From Henningerozyma blattae CBS 6284 (lineage: Eukaryota; Ascomycota; Saccharomycetes; Saccharomycetales; Saccharomycetaceae): DNA of 64,000 bases. A model generated the notes under the pieces. The model saw only the letters and a list, made by a program, of their open reading frames with translations. It had not been told where the DNA came from and ran no database searches. Each line of letters starts with the position of its first letter. Within the stretch, counting starts at the first letter, position 1. Where the stretch lies: assembly GCF_000315915.1 (NCBI RefSeq), contig NC_020191.1, positions 62,001 through 126,000 on the forward strand. Reading direction: 5' to 3'. The position numbers were made by a program, and so were the translations under genes. This document shows positions 30,898-42,190 of this stretch, in pieces.

Positions 30898-33387
30898 ATG
30901 GGTCAGCTTAAGGAACTCATTACTACTTTACTAGGGCCTACTGTGGAAAATAAATTAGAAAAATTTCCTGCAATAATTAATAATAATGTACCATTTGCTA
31001 ATGTTAGAAGCTCAGCTACCGCTAAAAACTACTTGACTGTTTTGAATTTATTAGAAACTACAAGAGAAACCATTAAAAATCCTAGTTTTTTGTTGGGAAT
31101 GATCACCTTAGGGATTGAATTGAATGCAAATGGGTTTTTACCGGATTCCTTCTGGTATCATATATTCATTTTGAAGCTATCACCAAAATTATATTTAGCA
31201 AAGGATTCACAATTATTGATATATTTATTCAGAAGAGGGATGATTATTGATAATTCAGTTTCTTGGAAATGTTTGGCGTTATTATCTAAAATTTTAAATG
31301 ATTTGCCAGGAACAAGGAAAACTATTACAAATATGATCAGAGGAGATTGGTCTAAACCATTTGGAGATGTGTTAGACACATCGAAGGATTTTCAACAAAT
31401 CTTTTTCACAGTATATCTGTTAGCAGTTTGTTTCCCCAGGAAATCAGAGAATGAAGTGGGGATAATTATGCCTCCAGAGATTTATGCCTCTTCAGATAAA
31501 AATATATTTATATTTAATCATGTTTCCTATCCATTAATTAGTTCTAATTCCTCCAAAGGTATCTTTAATTTTATTAGAGATATTTTTAATTATAACTTCC
31601 AGTCATTATCAAAGATAAAATCCATCACATATTCTTTTTCACATAATCCAAATAAAGTACAGGAATTTAACGCTGTAGATAATTTGAATAGAAAACAACC
31701 ACTTTATTGTCAATTTATCTTCAATAATTTGTATATTTGGTTTAATGAAAATTTCCCTGTTGAAATTAATAGAAAATATATTGAATTAATTAAAACGTTG
31801 AAAGGGAATATTAGAATTACTTTTAAAGATGACATGAAAAAGGGAGAAGAATATATCAACACAATAAATATTTCATTAAAGAATTTTTTTGAAAAGACTA
31901 AATGGTTAGAATTTCAATTTGAAACAGAATTGAATTCAAAAATAATTTATGATGCTTTTAAGAATAGTGTTGTTAAGATAAGTCAAGCAGAAACTTATCT
32001 GCTACTTCAAACTAGTCAAGATGATATTAAAATGTCAGAAATTGAAGAGAGTGAAGAGGAAAGTGAAACTATTACAGCTAGCTCAGAAGGGATCTCTACT
32101 AATCATGTATCTGGGAATCAATTAACTGTTCGTTCAAACACTAAGTATACTGGTCAAAAACCAATGACCCCTGATAATTCTTCTTCAAAGGAGGTGAGTA
32201 ATGATATTTGGGATATTTCGAATCCTGATTCAATATCAAACTCAATAGATAAATTACCTGAAGTAGATGCTGCTAGTACAAGCTTGTTAATTAATGGGAA
32301 TAAGACACAGCAAAATAAAGTTGGTTCAAGCCTATTAACAAAACCAATTATGGTGTTAGATGATTCACCAACGGTAGATGCTCAGAAAAGGAAGAAAGTT
32401 AGAGCGTTTTCTAAGATTGATGAATTACCTGAAATACAACAAAATGAAATACCATCAAACCCTGTAATCTCGAAGTTACCGAGCAAAATTGCTATAGATG
32501 AACAGGATAAAATGCATGCACCTTCATTAGAAATTACCAACTGTATAATCTCTAACACAAATAATCAAGTAGCCAAAGCAAACAAAAAAGTAAAACAAGC
32601 AAATTCAATTATTGGAAATAAAGAAATTACACTCTTGGATTCAATTTTTGGTAGAGGTATTAACAAGAAGGAGAATTCAAAAACTAACAATAGAAAAATG
32701 AAAAAAAAAACTAAACCTCAAAAACAACAAAGTTTAGATATTTTTAATCCAATAGTTGATGTACCTTCTCAAATTGAAACAACAAATGCAAATAATATTA
32801 CAAACAATACCTCCTCAGTAAGCAAGGAAGACATATTTATTAAAGAAGAAAATTGTAAGAAACATAAAGCAGAGGAAGAAATAGACATGAATCAAATTCC
32901 ACTAATAAAGAAACCGCATATTTCAAATGTAGATGATGCTAGTTTAAAAGTTAGCACAAATAAAAAAAATAATATACCAAAACAACTATCTCATGATGAC
33001 ACATCGAGCAACTCCACCACGCTAATCGGAGATTCTGGATTGATTAAAAAGCCAGATAATCTATTCACAAATGTACTGGAACAACAGATCTATAATTCAG
33101 TCAACCATTTCACCAGTAACCTTACTAAGAAGATCAATTTGATCAATGAAGAGTTGAATCACAAGATAGCAAGCGAACTATCGGATAAATATCAAACACT
33201 CTTTGCCGAATTACAAACCAAATTCCAAGATGATGTCAATGAGATGGTGAAATTCACATCAAACATTCTCAATATGTTACAATTACCAGAACAAGAATTA
33301 GTAGCAATGATTCGGAGTCATAGTATTGTCAATTGTCCATCGAATAAGAATGTAGATCAGAAAACTACCAGCACGAATGGGGTATAA
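30898..33387 (+). CDS. RED1: Meiotic chromosome axis protein Red1
   Basis: 829 residues from the ATG at 30898 (MGQLKELITTLL); the frame upstream contains only a GTG. S. cerevisiae Red1 is 827. The folded N-terminal region (about 1-360, ARM-like plus PH-like in the family) is followed by a long polar, Ser/Asn/Lys-rich middle and a C-terminal coiled coil (about 725-800, beginning VLEQQIYNSVNHF), the filament-forming part. Red1 builds the axial elements of meiotic chromosomes with Hop1 and Rec8 and biases recombination to homologs. Identity rests on size, architecture, the URS1 upstream and position between GLN4/TMA7 and RPS28 (YLR263W); primary sequence is fast-evolving. Confidence 0.88.
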   Translation: MGQLKELITTLLGPTVENKLEKFPAIINNNVPFANVRSSATAKNYLTVLNLLETTRETIKNPSFLLGMITLGIELNANGFLPDSFWYHIFILKLSPKLYLAKDSQLLIYLFRRGMIIDNSVSWKCLALLSKILNDLPGTRKTITNMIRGDWSKPFGDVLDTSKDFQQIFFTVYLLAVCFPRKSENEVGIIMPPEIYASSDKNIFIFNHVSYPLISSNSSKGIFNFIRDIFNYNFQSLSKIKSITYSFSHNPNKVQEFNAVDNLNRKQPLYCQFIFNNLYIWFNENFPVEINRKYIELIKTLKGNIRITFKDDMKKGEEYINTINISLKNFFEKTKWLEFQFETELNSKIIYDAFKNSVVKISQAETYLLLQTSQDDIKMSEIEESEEESETITASSEGISTNHVSGNQLTVRSNTKYTGQKPMTPDNSSSKEVSNDIWDISNPDSISNSIDKLPEVDAASTSLLINGNKTQQNKVGSSLLTKPIMVLDDSPTVDAQKRKKVRAFSKIDELPEIQQNEIPSNPVISKLPSKIAIDEQDKMHAPSLEITNCIISNTNNQVAKANKKVKQANSIIGNKEITLLDSIFGRGINKKENSKTNNRKMKKKTKPQKQQSLDIFNPIVDVPSQIETTNANNITNNTSSVSKEDIFIKEENCKKHKAEEEIDMNQIPLIKKPHISNVDDASLKVSTNKKNNIPKQLSHDDTSSNSTTLIGDSGLIKKPDNLFTNVLEQQIYNSVNHFTSNLTKKINLINEELNHKIASELSDKYQTLFAELQTKFQDDVNEMVKFTSNILNMLQLPEQELVAMIRSHSIVNCPSNKNVDQKTTSTNGV

Positions 33388-33993
33388 TAACAAAATCTAT
33401 CTCGTTGTCCCAATACGGAACCCGATACTTTATTCAATATTTGCAATTAATTTTTCATACAGAATTTTGTGTTTTCTTAGTTTTTTCTTTCCTTCACATA
33501 TTTCTTTCTAATGTGTTTTCTCTCTGTCTTCTCCTTCTAGCGTCATTTTTTCTCTGTCTAACCGTCTCTGCCTAGCTTTTTCTTAATTCCTTCTAGGATT
33601 CTCGCTTCCGTCTAGAAAAAATTAAAACTCTCTCTAGGAAGCTTTCGGCCTGGCGGACTCTCCACAAACGACGCAACTTTTTTTTTCCAAGGATTCTGTT
33701 TTACAAGCTCGAAAATACAGTCTGCTCGTGGAAAACCCTTCCATCTTTGCTTTCGCACAATTTTACTTCACTTTTTGTTTGTTTGAAGCAAGCAGGTACC
33801 TTCAAGTTTCGTTGTCACCTTGATGGTCGTCGACGTCTTTTGTTTGTCGCAATAATGAATTACTGAATATTATATTCTTTTGTTCTAGATTATTAGATTT
33901 TAAGAAAATTTGTTTTTATTAGAGAAATTGTAGTCAATTTAACCACTAAGAACTTTGTTTTTATTCCACTACGAATCAAAGCATACATCAAAA
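33388..33993. promoter_or_regulatory. RPS28 promoter region
   Basis: The plus strand is pyrimidine-rich from about 33470 to 33620, with repeated TCTAG/CTAGG words, followed by a GC-richer patch (33640-33850). Such T/C-rich tracts are common in ribosomal protein gene promoters of yeasts. I could not identify a certain Rap1, Abf1 or Tbf1 site. Confidence 0.45.
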
Positions 33994-34197
33994 ATGGACT
34001 CCAAAACCCCAGTTACTCTAGCTAAGGTCATCAAGGTTTTAGGCCGTACCGGTTCTCGTGGTGGTGTCACCCAAGTTCGTGTTGAATTTTTGGACGATAC
34101 TTCTCGTACCATTGTCAGAAACGTCAAGGGTCCAGTCAGAGAAAATGACATCTTAGTCTTAATGGAATCTGAACGTGAAGCCAGACGTTTACGTTAA
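33994..34197 (+). CDS. RPS28: Ribosomal protein eS28 (Rps28)
   Basis: 67 residues from the ATG at 33994 ([20 protein letters not shown]), exactly the usual eS28 length; the frame runs upstream 39 bases through a TTG. It ends [10 protein letters not shown], the invariant eS28 terminus. It is a 40S head protein near the mRNA exit. Codons are almost all preferred ones. In S. cerevisiae RPS28B represses its own mRNA through a 3' UTR hairpin with Edc3; the 1.1-kb downstream gap could hold such an element, but I cannot show one. The position corresponds to both RPS28A (YOR167C) and RPS28B (YLR264W). Confidence 0.98.
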   Translation: MDSKTPVTLAKVIKVLGRTGSRGGVTQVRVEFLDDTSRTIVRNVKGPVRENDILVLMESEREARRLR

Positions 34198-35342
34198 GGA
34201 AATTTTATGTGATCAATTTAAATATATTATCTTTTTTTATTATACTTATCTTTTAATCTCATAATCCTTTTTCTAATTTCCCTCTAACAACAAACAAAAA
34301 ATTCCAAAAAAAATGTTACAATCAAAATATTCTACGCATAATTTAAATAGTTATTAAGTATTAAAATTGAAAGGAGTCTTTTATATATCTCTTTTAGATC
34401 TCAAATACTATAATTTATTGATAGAAAAAATAAAAAAAGTTTTTAAAGATGGTCAATCCAATTGTACAATGAAAAAAATTGAATCCTAATAATGGTTCTC
34501 ACAAAAGCTCCATTTGAAGACTAAAATTAACAGTAAAGCCAATCAAATTATGGAGTAAAGTTCAAATCCTTTAACCAGTTTTTTTTAATGAATCATTTTA
34601 AATGATGAAAAAAAAGCTACTTTGATTTTTTTAATTTTTAAAATACAAGATTATCAGTTATTTGTTGATTGATGTCAATATTAACCGTCTATAATCTTAC
34701 GTTTGAATATATTACAAAGAAAAGTAAGTAATGAGTGGTGTTTTGTGAATTGTACTTTACTTAATCTCTAAGGGTTTTATAATGGGTTTTAAAGTATTTT
34801 TGCATTAGATTTTCTCTTTATTTTTTTGTTTTTTCATCTATTTATTATTGTGTATAAAACTATTTCTTTTTCAACGGCCTAGTTGATAACTATTATGTAA
34901 CTATTTTAATATTTTGATTAATCTTTTATCTAATTCATCTGAATACTTTATATAGTCAATTACAACTGCTTGTGTATCTCGTTATAGATGTGTATAAATC
35001 ATTCAATATTATTATTTTCATATTTTATGTCAATCCTTCTTACCGCTCAACCGGGTAATGCTTTTATTAAGCTAAAAATAAAAAAGTTGAGAAAATTAAT
35101 TTAAAAGCATTAAATTGGTAAAAAAAACATGCTAGCAGTTCTGTATCATTCTTCTACTTAAATAATTTGTTGATGATAAATATTATTGCGCATATGAGTA
35201 TTTATTACAACATCCTATAAACTCGGAAGAGAAAGCTTGTCTTAATAAATATCCAAAAAAAAATAGAAAAAAATAGAAAATAAGCAGTTTGTATACAATA
35301 TTTATACTATCAAAATACAATTTACTAGATTCACTCTTTCCA
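34198..35342. other. 1.1-kb spacer between RPS28 and SWT1
   Basis: AT-rich, without an ORF. A Reb1-type CGGGTAA lies at 35052-35058, about 285 bases before SWT1. In S. cerevisiae NEJ1 (YLR265C) occupies this interval on the RPS28B copy; no remnant is visible. Confidence 0.6.
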
Positions 35343-36938
35343 ATGGCATTAGATTCGATTTATGGAAAGGGGAGTCACAAAATTAAAAATACTGAACATG
35401 ATACAAATCAAAATATTACGGATAATAATCTGAACACAAGTGACACAGAAATTGATGAAAACCATAGAACTATTAATAGTAATATTGCATTAGCTATAAG
35501 GAAGAATCTGGACCATATTACTGATTTTAATGTGAATGGGAAATATAGTCTTGAAGATTTAGAAAATGCTATGTTTGGAGAATCAAAACCATTAGGTGAA
35601 TATAAAAATATTGATAAAGACGGTGATTTTACTATGATGGATATTGATAAAGATGAAGATATAAAATTTGTTTCTCAAATTATTCGAAATCAACGAGCGA
35701 ATTCTAATTTTATGGCTCAATTAACACGTTCAAGAAGTAATTCTCTTTATGACTATTCAAATGATATGATAAATCCATCAGTTACTCCTGTTCCATATAA
35801 TTCGATTCAGAGTTCTACGAGATCTACAATATTTGTAGTTGATACTAATTTTATCATATCTCATTTAAACACTTTAGAAGGTTTAAGAACTTTGAGTGAA
35901 CAATATCATCATACAATTATGATCCCCATGACGGTAGTAAAAGAATTGGATGGTTTAAAACATTCTGAAAAAATTGTCAAGCATCTAAAGGAACAGAAGC
36001 GTTCTAATTCTCACGATGATGAAGAAGAGCGTGCTGTTGGCCAATTGGCACGTTGGGCAAATAGCTGGATTTATAAAAACTTGGCAAATAGAGATTCAGG
36101 AATTGCAGTTCAACGACATTCAGAAAAATTGGATAAAACTTGTATAAAAGATGATGCCATCTTGGATTGTTGTCTTTTTTTCAACCAAGAATCAAGCCCC
36201 TTTTCATTAGTTGTATTGCTATCCAATGATAAAAATCTTTGTTTAAGAGCTCTAGGAGAAGATATTTTAACCATTTCGTTTACTAAAACAATGAATTCAA
36301 AATTAATAGCCTCTACAACATATCAAGAATTCCTTACCAGACAACAAAAATATCAAACATCATTATCCACCAATTCCACTATAATAAATTCTCCACTGAT
36401 TAACAATAATATTTTGATTCCACAGCCCAATTGTGCCGGTACTGCTCCTCATAATAACAGTGAATCGCAATGCCATATTGAACAACAATTTCAAAATACA
36501 CAACAAGCTCAATATCAAATCCCAGTAGATTTTGTTCAAGCAACAAATTATATATTTGAGCAAACACAATCATATCTTATATATGCCATAAACAGCATTA
36601 TGTTTGATTCTTATGGTGATGATTTATCACTTCTGGATTATAACGTTGATAGTATTACTACAATTACTGATTGCGTCAATATCTTATACAAATACTGGTC
36701 ATCAGTATTTAGTGAGTTTTTCAAGAATACACAGATCCATCAAGACTCTTGGACAGAATTCCCAAGCCAATTATCCTATATTCCAACTACTCCGAATATA
36801 TTACAAATATTTTTAAAATTCTGGTCCAATATTCTAAAAATATTGTACAGCCCTAGTGACCTTCAATATAGAGATACAATATCTACTGAAATACAGAAAT
36901 GGCACGAAATATCTTTATTATTTACAAATCCAAATTAA
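35343..36938 (+). CDS. SWT1: Swt1-type PIN-domain RNA endonuclease
   Basis: 531 residues from the first ATG (MALDSIYGKG); the longer frame starts at a TTG. The PIN domain covers about 160-315: FVVDTNFIISHL with D167, VVKELDGLKHS with E201, IKDDAILDC with D270/D271 and SNDKNLCLRA with D296 form the acidic metal site. The C-terminal 200 residues are a variable helical region. Swt1 cleaves unspliced or aberrant mRNAs at the nuclear pore and helps control perinuclear mRNP quality. It is immediately downstream of RPS28 on the same strand, as YOR167C-YOR166C are. Confidence 0.93.
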   Translation: MALDSIYGKGSHKIKNTEHDTNQNITDNNLNTSDTEIDENHRTINSNIALAIRKNLDHITDFNVNGKYSLEDLENAMFGESKPLGEYKNIDKDGDFTMMDIDKDEDIKFVSQIIRNQRANSNFMAQLTRSRSNSLYDYSNDMINPSVTPVPYNSIQSSTRSTIFVVDTNFIISHLNTLEGLRTLSEQYHHTIMIPMTVVKELDGLKHSEKIVKHLKEQKRSNSHDDEEERAVGQLARWANSWIYKNLANRDSGIAVQRHSEKLDKTCIKDDAILDCCLFFNQESSPFSLVVLLSNDKNLCLRALGEDILTISFTKTMNSKLIASTTYQEFLTRQQKYQTSLSTNSTIINSPLINNNILIPQPNCAGTAPHNNSESQCHIEQQFQNTQQAQYQIPVDFVQATNYIFEQTQSYLIYAINSIMFDSYGDDLSLLDYNVDSITTITDCVNILYKYWSSVFSEFFKNTQIHQDSWTEFPSQLSYIPTTPNILQIFLKFWSNILKILYSPSDLQYRDTISTEIQKWHEISLLFTNPN

Positions 36939-37343
36939 TGTGCCTCACAATCTACCACTCAGAAAATTCTTCATTTTTTGCTTGTCATTTACTGTCATGG
37001 CAATTTGTCAATATTATTAAGCCACACGATAATATATATCTTGCCTAAATTTTTCTCCGTCCACTTATATACGCGGATTTAACTCAAGTGGGAAACTGTT
37101 GAATCCGTTTCCAAGTGGAAATTAGAGGAAAATGGAAATAACAAATGATGAGCAAATAAACCAAAATGATTAAAGATTAAATTTAAAAGTATATTACCTT
37201 TCATTGTGTAGTGTACTATATGTATTACAAACTAAAAATAGTCGGTACTTCTGCCATATTATCCAGAAAAAAACTAAAAAAAGACATATCGTTGTTGTAA
37301 TTATTGTTGATTTTAAATATCTTACATTTGATAAAAAATAAAT

Positions 37344-40100
37344 ATGCTACCGTCTATTGAATCAAGCAAAATATCCAAAAATTCACCAGAATCATCTGCA
37401 GTTAATAAGCCACCGAGAAAGAAGAGACGCTCTACTATCAAATCTTGCTCATTTTGCCGTAGAAGAAAGTTAAAATGTGACAAATCAAAGCCTTTATGTT
37501 CCACATGTAGAGCTAGAAATTTCACAGAATGTATCTATTCTGATGCCATTAATAACCCTGAAAATGACTTAGATAGGCCAATGTCTTCAGATGTTGTCAA
37601 TGGAGAACATCCGGAGCTTTCTATTAATCCATCAGTCCATTCTTTAAAATATCAAAATTTCCAACTAATGCCTTTACAACAGGCATCTAAGCTAAGATTT
37701 GTTAACACACAAAGTACGGGATCTCAATACAGATTATGTGAGAGAGATACAGAAATGCTGGAAAGTTTTTCAGGAAGAGTCAACCCACTAAGAAAGATAT
37801 ATTTTGCACAACTGAAAGAGAATGGTAGATCAATTTGTTTTGGTCCTACTTCAATGAAATGTTTTAGTCATATGGGTGGTCAGTTTCTATTTATTGGTCA
37901 ACCAAATATGTGGAATATTGTAAAGCGAGCTAGAAAAAAATGGAAAGCCCAGCATGATTTTTCCATGTTAAGAGAATTAGAATCCATGGAAGATACTTAT
38001 ACACATGATTCTACTTCATTAATTGATGAAGTTTGTAAATCATTGCCATCATATGATAATATCATTAAAGATATTGAAACTTTTTTCCAAGATTCACAGT
38101 TATATATATATAACAATACTTTAGACAAAAATAAAGTATTTAGTGATTTTTATACTTATTTTTCTCCAAGCTCTGATTTGGATGAATTTGGCCATAGATC
38201 AGTATCAAGTATTCGATGTGATATTAAGAAGAACCATTTCAAAATAGGTGTTATTATAATGATTATAGCTTTAACGAGGTTTTATTCTACAATCCCCCCT
38301 GCAATTGAGAAATTTTTAATTATGCTATCAGGATTTTCAATGGCCAAAATATTTTATGTGGAAAGAGCCCAATTTTTATTCTTAAGAATCATTTACAGAT
38401 CAATATACATTTCTAACGATGGTGATAATTCAACACTGGTAGATTTAACAACAAGCTTATGTTCCACTTGTACAACTTTAGGTTTTAATCATGATATTGA
38501 ATTAATTTTTGAAAACAAAGAGAATGTTGTAGGTAGATTGGAAACGTTGAAAAATTTATGGTACTGGAGTTTATTATTTGATTTAGAGGTTTCATATGGA
38601 ATTGGAAAACCAATGTTTATTAGTCCAGATTATTTTTATGAATTTTCTGGTGAATTGGATGATAATTCACCAACTTTTATGGGATTAATGAAGAGATTTT
38701 TGAAAATTACAAGGCCAATGTTAAGAAGAATTTTATCAAGTACTAAAGTTGCTGATTTTAGTCAAGATGAAGAACTATTACTGACCTTTATAGAAAAAGA
38801 ATTCCCACAAATGAAGTTTTATCTTGATAAGAAAGATATCGGTAGAACTGATTTTAATAACACAAGATTTTTAGCTTCTGCTATTTCGATGCTAGTGGGT
38901 AATTATTGCATGAGATTTGCGTATTTAAATGAGCATACTCAACAAGTGAATGTTGGTATTATGAAATCAACTTTATTGGCATTAAGTCTTTCTACGAATC
39001 TAATGATAAGAACATACTTGATGGATTTAAATATGTACCCACATATGATGTCTAAAGATTTTATAGAGCCAACTCCATATATGTCTCTAGCTGTTTCTAT
39101 GATTGAATCTCTATTAGCACGCTCAATGTGTAGCTTTATGGTAATGATATTTTACAGGTTGACCGATACCGGGAATCCTCCACTATTTCTCAGTAGAGAT
39201 GAAAGCAAATTAAAGATCTCTTTGGATTCATTAAGAAGCAATAGTGAAGATTTTTCCTTGGTATCTGCCTTTGAAAAATTCTGCGAAATATTTGATAGAT
39301 GGGCCTTGCCTGATGATCCAAACATGCAACTATTGATGCGTAGATCTTATTTCTATGTTATTTCTACTACCTTGGAGAGATTAGTTAGAAAAATTTTTAA
39401 GAAACTTGTAAATCATCGTAAAGATTTTGAAAAACTTTGGATTTCTCAAAACTATAAAACTTTACAAGCTACTTTTGGGAATAACTTTTTGAATTGCAGC
39501 AATTTAAATAATTCCCATACTAAAAGCTCGAAAGGGTCTAATACTTATAATAATTCTTTTAATAAATCTTCTCATCTCACAAGAACTAATGTCAATAACA
39601 AAATTAGTGATTCTGATGAACAAGCTACTTGTATATCTACCTCTCTGCCTTCTCAAGAGTCGCAAAATACTACACTGGCATATCATTTAACAAACGATAT
39701 ATCATCTTCAGCTAGCATTCCAACAGTACTTCATAGCACCTATAATGCTTCTCCATCTGTAAAGGATCACTTGGCACCAACACCAAATACTAATTCATTT
39801 GAAAGTAAGGTTGCAACTTCCAGTATGGCACCTGTTAATGACATGAATATGCATGCATCTAGTAATATCAATAAAACATCAAATTCTACAAATAGACCGA
39901 TCGATTCAAATCACCCACCAGTATCTGTTTGGAATTTCAAGAGGAATAATTTTCAAGATAAAGAAAAGGGATATGAGGAATTATTCAACGATTTCTGGAT
40001 CACTTACAACCAAGGATTCGAAAATGTTTTTAATGATACTGAAACAGCATCAATTGTCGATGAATTATCATTATTTGATGATTTATCCTTATTTAACTAA
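37344..40100 (+). CDS. Zn2Cys6 transcription factor, YRR1/PDR8/YRM1 family, copy 1
   Basis: 918 residues. The zinc cluster has C35, C38, C45, C52, C55 and C63, in a basic context (RKKRRSTIKSCSFCRRRKLKCDK). The large middle domain (about 145-700) is the fungal regulatory region shared by all three copies here, e.g. CFGPTSMKCF, FSMLRELES and YVERAQFLFLRI. A Ser/Asn-rich linker (about 715-865) leads to a conserved C-terminal acidic-hydrophobic end, DELSLFDDLSLFN, a likely activation domain. S. cerevisiae Yrr1, Yrm1 and Pdr8 are multidrug-resistance regulators acting on transporter genes such as SNQ2 and YOR1. The map position fits YOR162C/YLR266C/YOR172W, so a one-to-one name is not given. Confidence 0.9.
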   Translation: MLPSIESSKISKNSPESSAVNKPPRKKRRSTIKSCSFCRRRKLKCDKSKPLCSTCRARNFTECIYSDAINNPENDLDRPMSSDVVNGEHPELSINPSVHSLKYQNFQLMPLQQASKLRFVNTQSTGSQYRLCERDTEMLESFSGRVNPLRKIYFAQLKENGRSICFGPTSMKCFSHMGGQFLFIGQPNMWNIVKRARKKWKAQHDFSMLRELESMEDTYTHDSTSLIDEVCKSLPSYDNIIKDIETFFQDSQLYIYNNTLDKNKVFSDFYTYFSPSSDLDEFGHRSVSSIRCDIKKNHFKIGVIIMIIALTRFYSTIPPAIEKFLIMLSGFSMAKIFYVERAQFLFLRIIYRSIYISNDGDNSTLVDLTTSLCSTCTTLGFNHDIELIFENKENVVGRLETLKNLWYWSLLFDLEVSYGIGKPMFISPDYFYEFSGELDDNSPTFMGLMKRFLKITRPMLRRILSSTKVADFSQDEELLLTFIEKEFPQMKFYLDKKDIGRTDFNNTRFLASAISMLVGNYCMRFAYLNEHTQQVNVGIMKSTLLALSLSTNLMIRTYLMDLNMYPHMMSKDFIEPTPYMSLAVSMIESLLARSMCSFMVMIFYRLTDTGNPPLFLSRDESKLKISLDSLRSNSEDFSLVSAFEKFCEIFDRWALPDDPNMQLLMRRSYFYVISTTLERLVRKIFKKLVNHRKDFEKLWISQNYKTLQATFGNNFLNCSNLNNSHTKSSKGSNTYNNSFNKSSHLTRTNVNNKISDSDEQATCISTSLPSQESQNTTLAYHLTNDISSSASIPTVLHSTYNASPSVKDHLAPTPNTNSFESKVATSSMAPVNDMNMHASSNINKTSNSTNRPIDSNHPPVSVWNFKRNNFQDKEKGYEELFNDFWITYNQGFENVFNDTETASIVDELSLFDDLSLFN

Positions 40101-41204
40101 GAACTGGACTACAAACAAGGAAAACAGTATATATCAGGCACACTATGGCCCAATATATTTAAGTTCGTGTTTGGTTACTATATAGACAATTGTGCTGTCT
40201 AAATACTTTTTGCGTAAACGGAGTAAATCTTTAATATATTCTTTCAGAATAGCAGCTGGAGTATGTTTTCATAGAAAATATAAACTATAACTTCCCAACA
40301 AATAGATTGCACAATACATATTTAATTCAATTCACGTAATTATAAGATTATTTACCGGGACCAAATTGTTCAAAAGTAAAATTAATACTTCCCTATTAGA
40401 TCTTCTAGTATTTTTCATTCTTTTTTTCACCCTCAATAGTTCTCGTAATCCTGTACTGTTTTGTAAACTAAATCAGTTGCCTACTTTTATTTCGTGAATT
40501 CTTGTTGATATATCTAATTCGGATACGAAATAAAATTATTTGCCTGTAAGGCTTTCCCAGAAAAATTTTGATGAAATAAATTTTAAGAATAAATAAACAA
40601 TTGTAGGTTAAACTTAATCTGGGATGATTTGCTCATGAGTTGCTATATTTGGTAACCTCAACCTTAAAGCTGTATTCTTGACTAAATAATGCAGAAGAGA
40701 GAACTTTGGGAATGGGAATGGATTCAGGGTCTTTTTAACCGTAAAAAGTAAAGATCAGATGCGCAAGGGTTTGTTTGTTTATTATGTTAGAATAAACTTA
40801 AAATTTTAAGAATATTAACTTAGCTTGGAAGAAATCCATTGATCAGCAATCTAAACAAATATGTATTTCATACAGTAACAGGCAACAGTGTATGTCCTAA
40901 ACCTTTGCTATCCTAATAATGCGTGTGGTTTAAACTTGTAGTTTAAGCTACCAAGTTAAGAATGTAAACATCTTTGACAAGCACGAAAAATGGTAAAAGA
41001 AGTGTACTATTCATTTGAATGTTCTTGAATGTGTATCTCATATTTTAAGGTATATAAGGATCACAAAATGTTTTTATCATCTGAATATCATTGTCAATAT
41101 ACCCCTTATAATAGAAACATAACCAAAACCTTTACATTCGTTTTCTGCGCTAGAAATATAACCAAAACCTTTCCATTCGTTCCTTACAATACTAAATTAC
41201 AACA
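40101..41204. promoter_or_regulatory. Promoter region of the TIR-like gene
   Basis: 1.1 kb without a gene. TATATAA at 41051-41057 lies about 150 bases before the ATG and is a good TATA box. Two 31-base imperfect copies (41112-41142 and 41151-41181, 39 bases apart) each contain ATAACCAAAACCTTT then CATTCGTT; they lie in the probable 5' leader. The TCGTT core is shared with the Upc2/Mox4-type element of anaerobic TIR/DAN promoters (TCGTTYAG), but neither copy matches fully. Confidence 0.55.
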
Positions 41205-42020
41205 ATGTCCATGTCAATCGCTAAATATGTTGCCTTAGTTGCTGCTGCTGCTTCTGTTGCACAAGCCGACAGAGAAGCTGCCATGGTTTCTTTGAAAGTT
41301 TACATGGATGACATTGGTTCTCACATGAAAGAATACCTTTCTATGCAAAAGGCTAACCCAGATCAATCCATCCCACCAGGAATTTTATCTGCTTATGCTG
41401 CCAAGATGACAGCTAAGGATGACTCTTATACCACCTTCTTTTCTAATATTGATGATTCTTATATTCAATACATGGTTACTGGTGTCCCATGGTATTCTTC
41501 TAGATTAGAACCAGCTATTGTTTCTGCCTTAGCATCTGCTGGTTTGAAAGACTCTCATGCCACTTCTACCTCTTCTTCTTCTTCTCTTACCCCAGTTTTA
41601 GCATCTTCTTCTGCTAGTACTTTCACTTCCTCATCCTCCCTTACCCCAGTTCTTGCTTCTTCTCCTGCACCTGGTTACCACAATGGCACTAATTCGTCTT
41701 CTATTTCATCTGGTCCTTCCTCATCTACTTTGACCTCTATTACTTCTAACATTTCTGTTGTTACTAATTCATCCTCCTCAGCTACTAAATCTTTGACCTC
41801 AATTATTAAATCTTCATCCTCTGTTACTAAACCAGTTACTACATCTATTACTAAATCTGTCACCAAATCTGTCACCAAATCTGTCACTAAGTCTGCATCT
41901 AAATCTGCCACTAAATCATCATCTTCTGTTACTGTTAGTGAGCAAACTAAAAATGCTGCTGGTAAGGTTGCTGCTGGTTTAGGTGCTGGTTGTGCTGTTG
42001 CTGCCGCTTTGTTGTTATAG
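41205..42020 (+). CDS. TIR/DAN-type GPI-anchored cell wall mannoprotein
   Basis: 271 residues. A signal peptide (MSMSIAKYVALVAAAASVAQA, cut after about A21) is followed by the SRP1/TIP1 domain (about 22-115), with SLKVYMDDIGSHMKEYLSMQK and the PWYSSRLEPAI end typical of Tir/Dan/Tip1 and seripauperins. A Ser/Thr-rich stalk (about 118-245), with KSVT repeats, will be O-mannosylated. A hydrophobic tail after N250-A-A-G is a GPI attachment signal. Such proteins are built into the wall glucan and are induced by cold and anaerobiosis in S. cerevisiae. Strong preferred-codon use in the N-terminal half implies high expression. It lies between two drug-resistance regulator genes, which is not the S. 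cerevisiae order. Confidence 0.93.
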   Translation: MSMSIAKYVALVAAAASVAQADREAAMVSLKVYMDDIGSHMKEYLSMQKANPDQSIPPGILSAYAAKMTAKDDSYTTFFSNIDDSYIQYMVTGVPWYSSRLEPAIVSALASAGLKDSHATSTSSSSSLTPVLASSSASTFTSSSSLTPVLASSPAPGYHNGTNSSSISSGPSSSTLTSITSNISVVTNSSSSATKSLTSIIKSSSSVTKPVTTSITKSVTKSVTKSVTKSASKSATKSSSSVTVSEQTKNAAGKVAAGLGAGCAVAAALLL

Positions 42021-42190
42021 GTTAATAACAATATGCTCTTTCTTTCCTATTCTATTATTATTGTATTCTTAATGGTGGTATTAAAAATATGTTAGCAATA
42101 TGATTTTGTTTTTTTCATTCAGATATCTATTACGAGATTAGTTGCTTTACATTACTACTTTCTACCAAGATATTTTTTCTTTATAAGATT

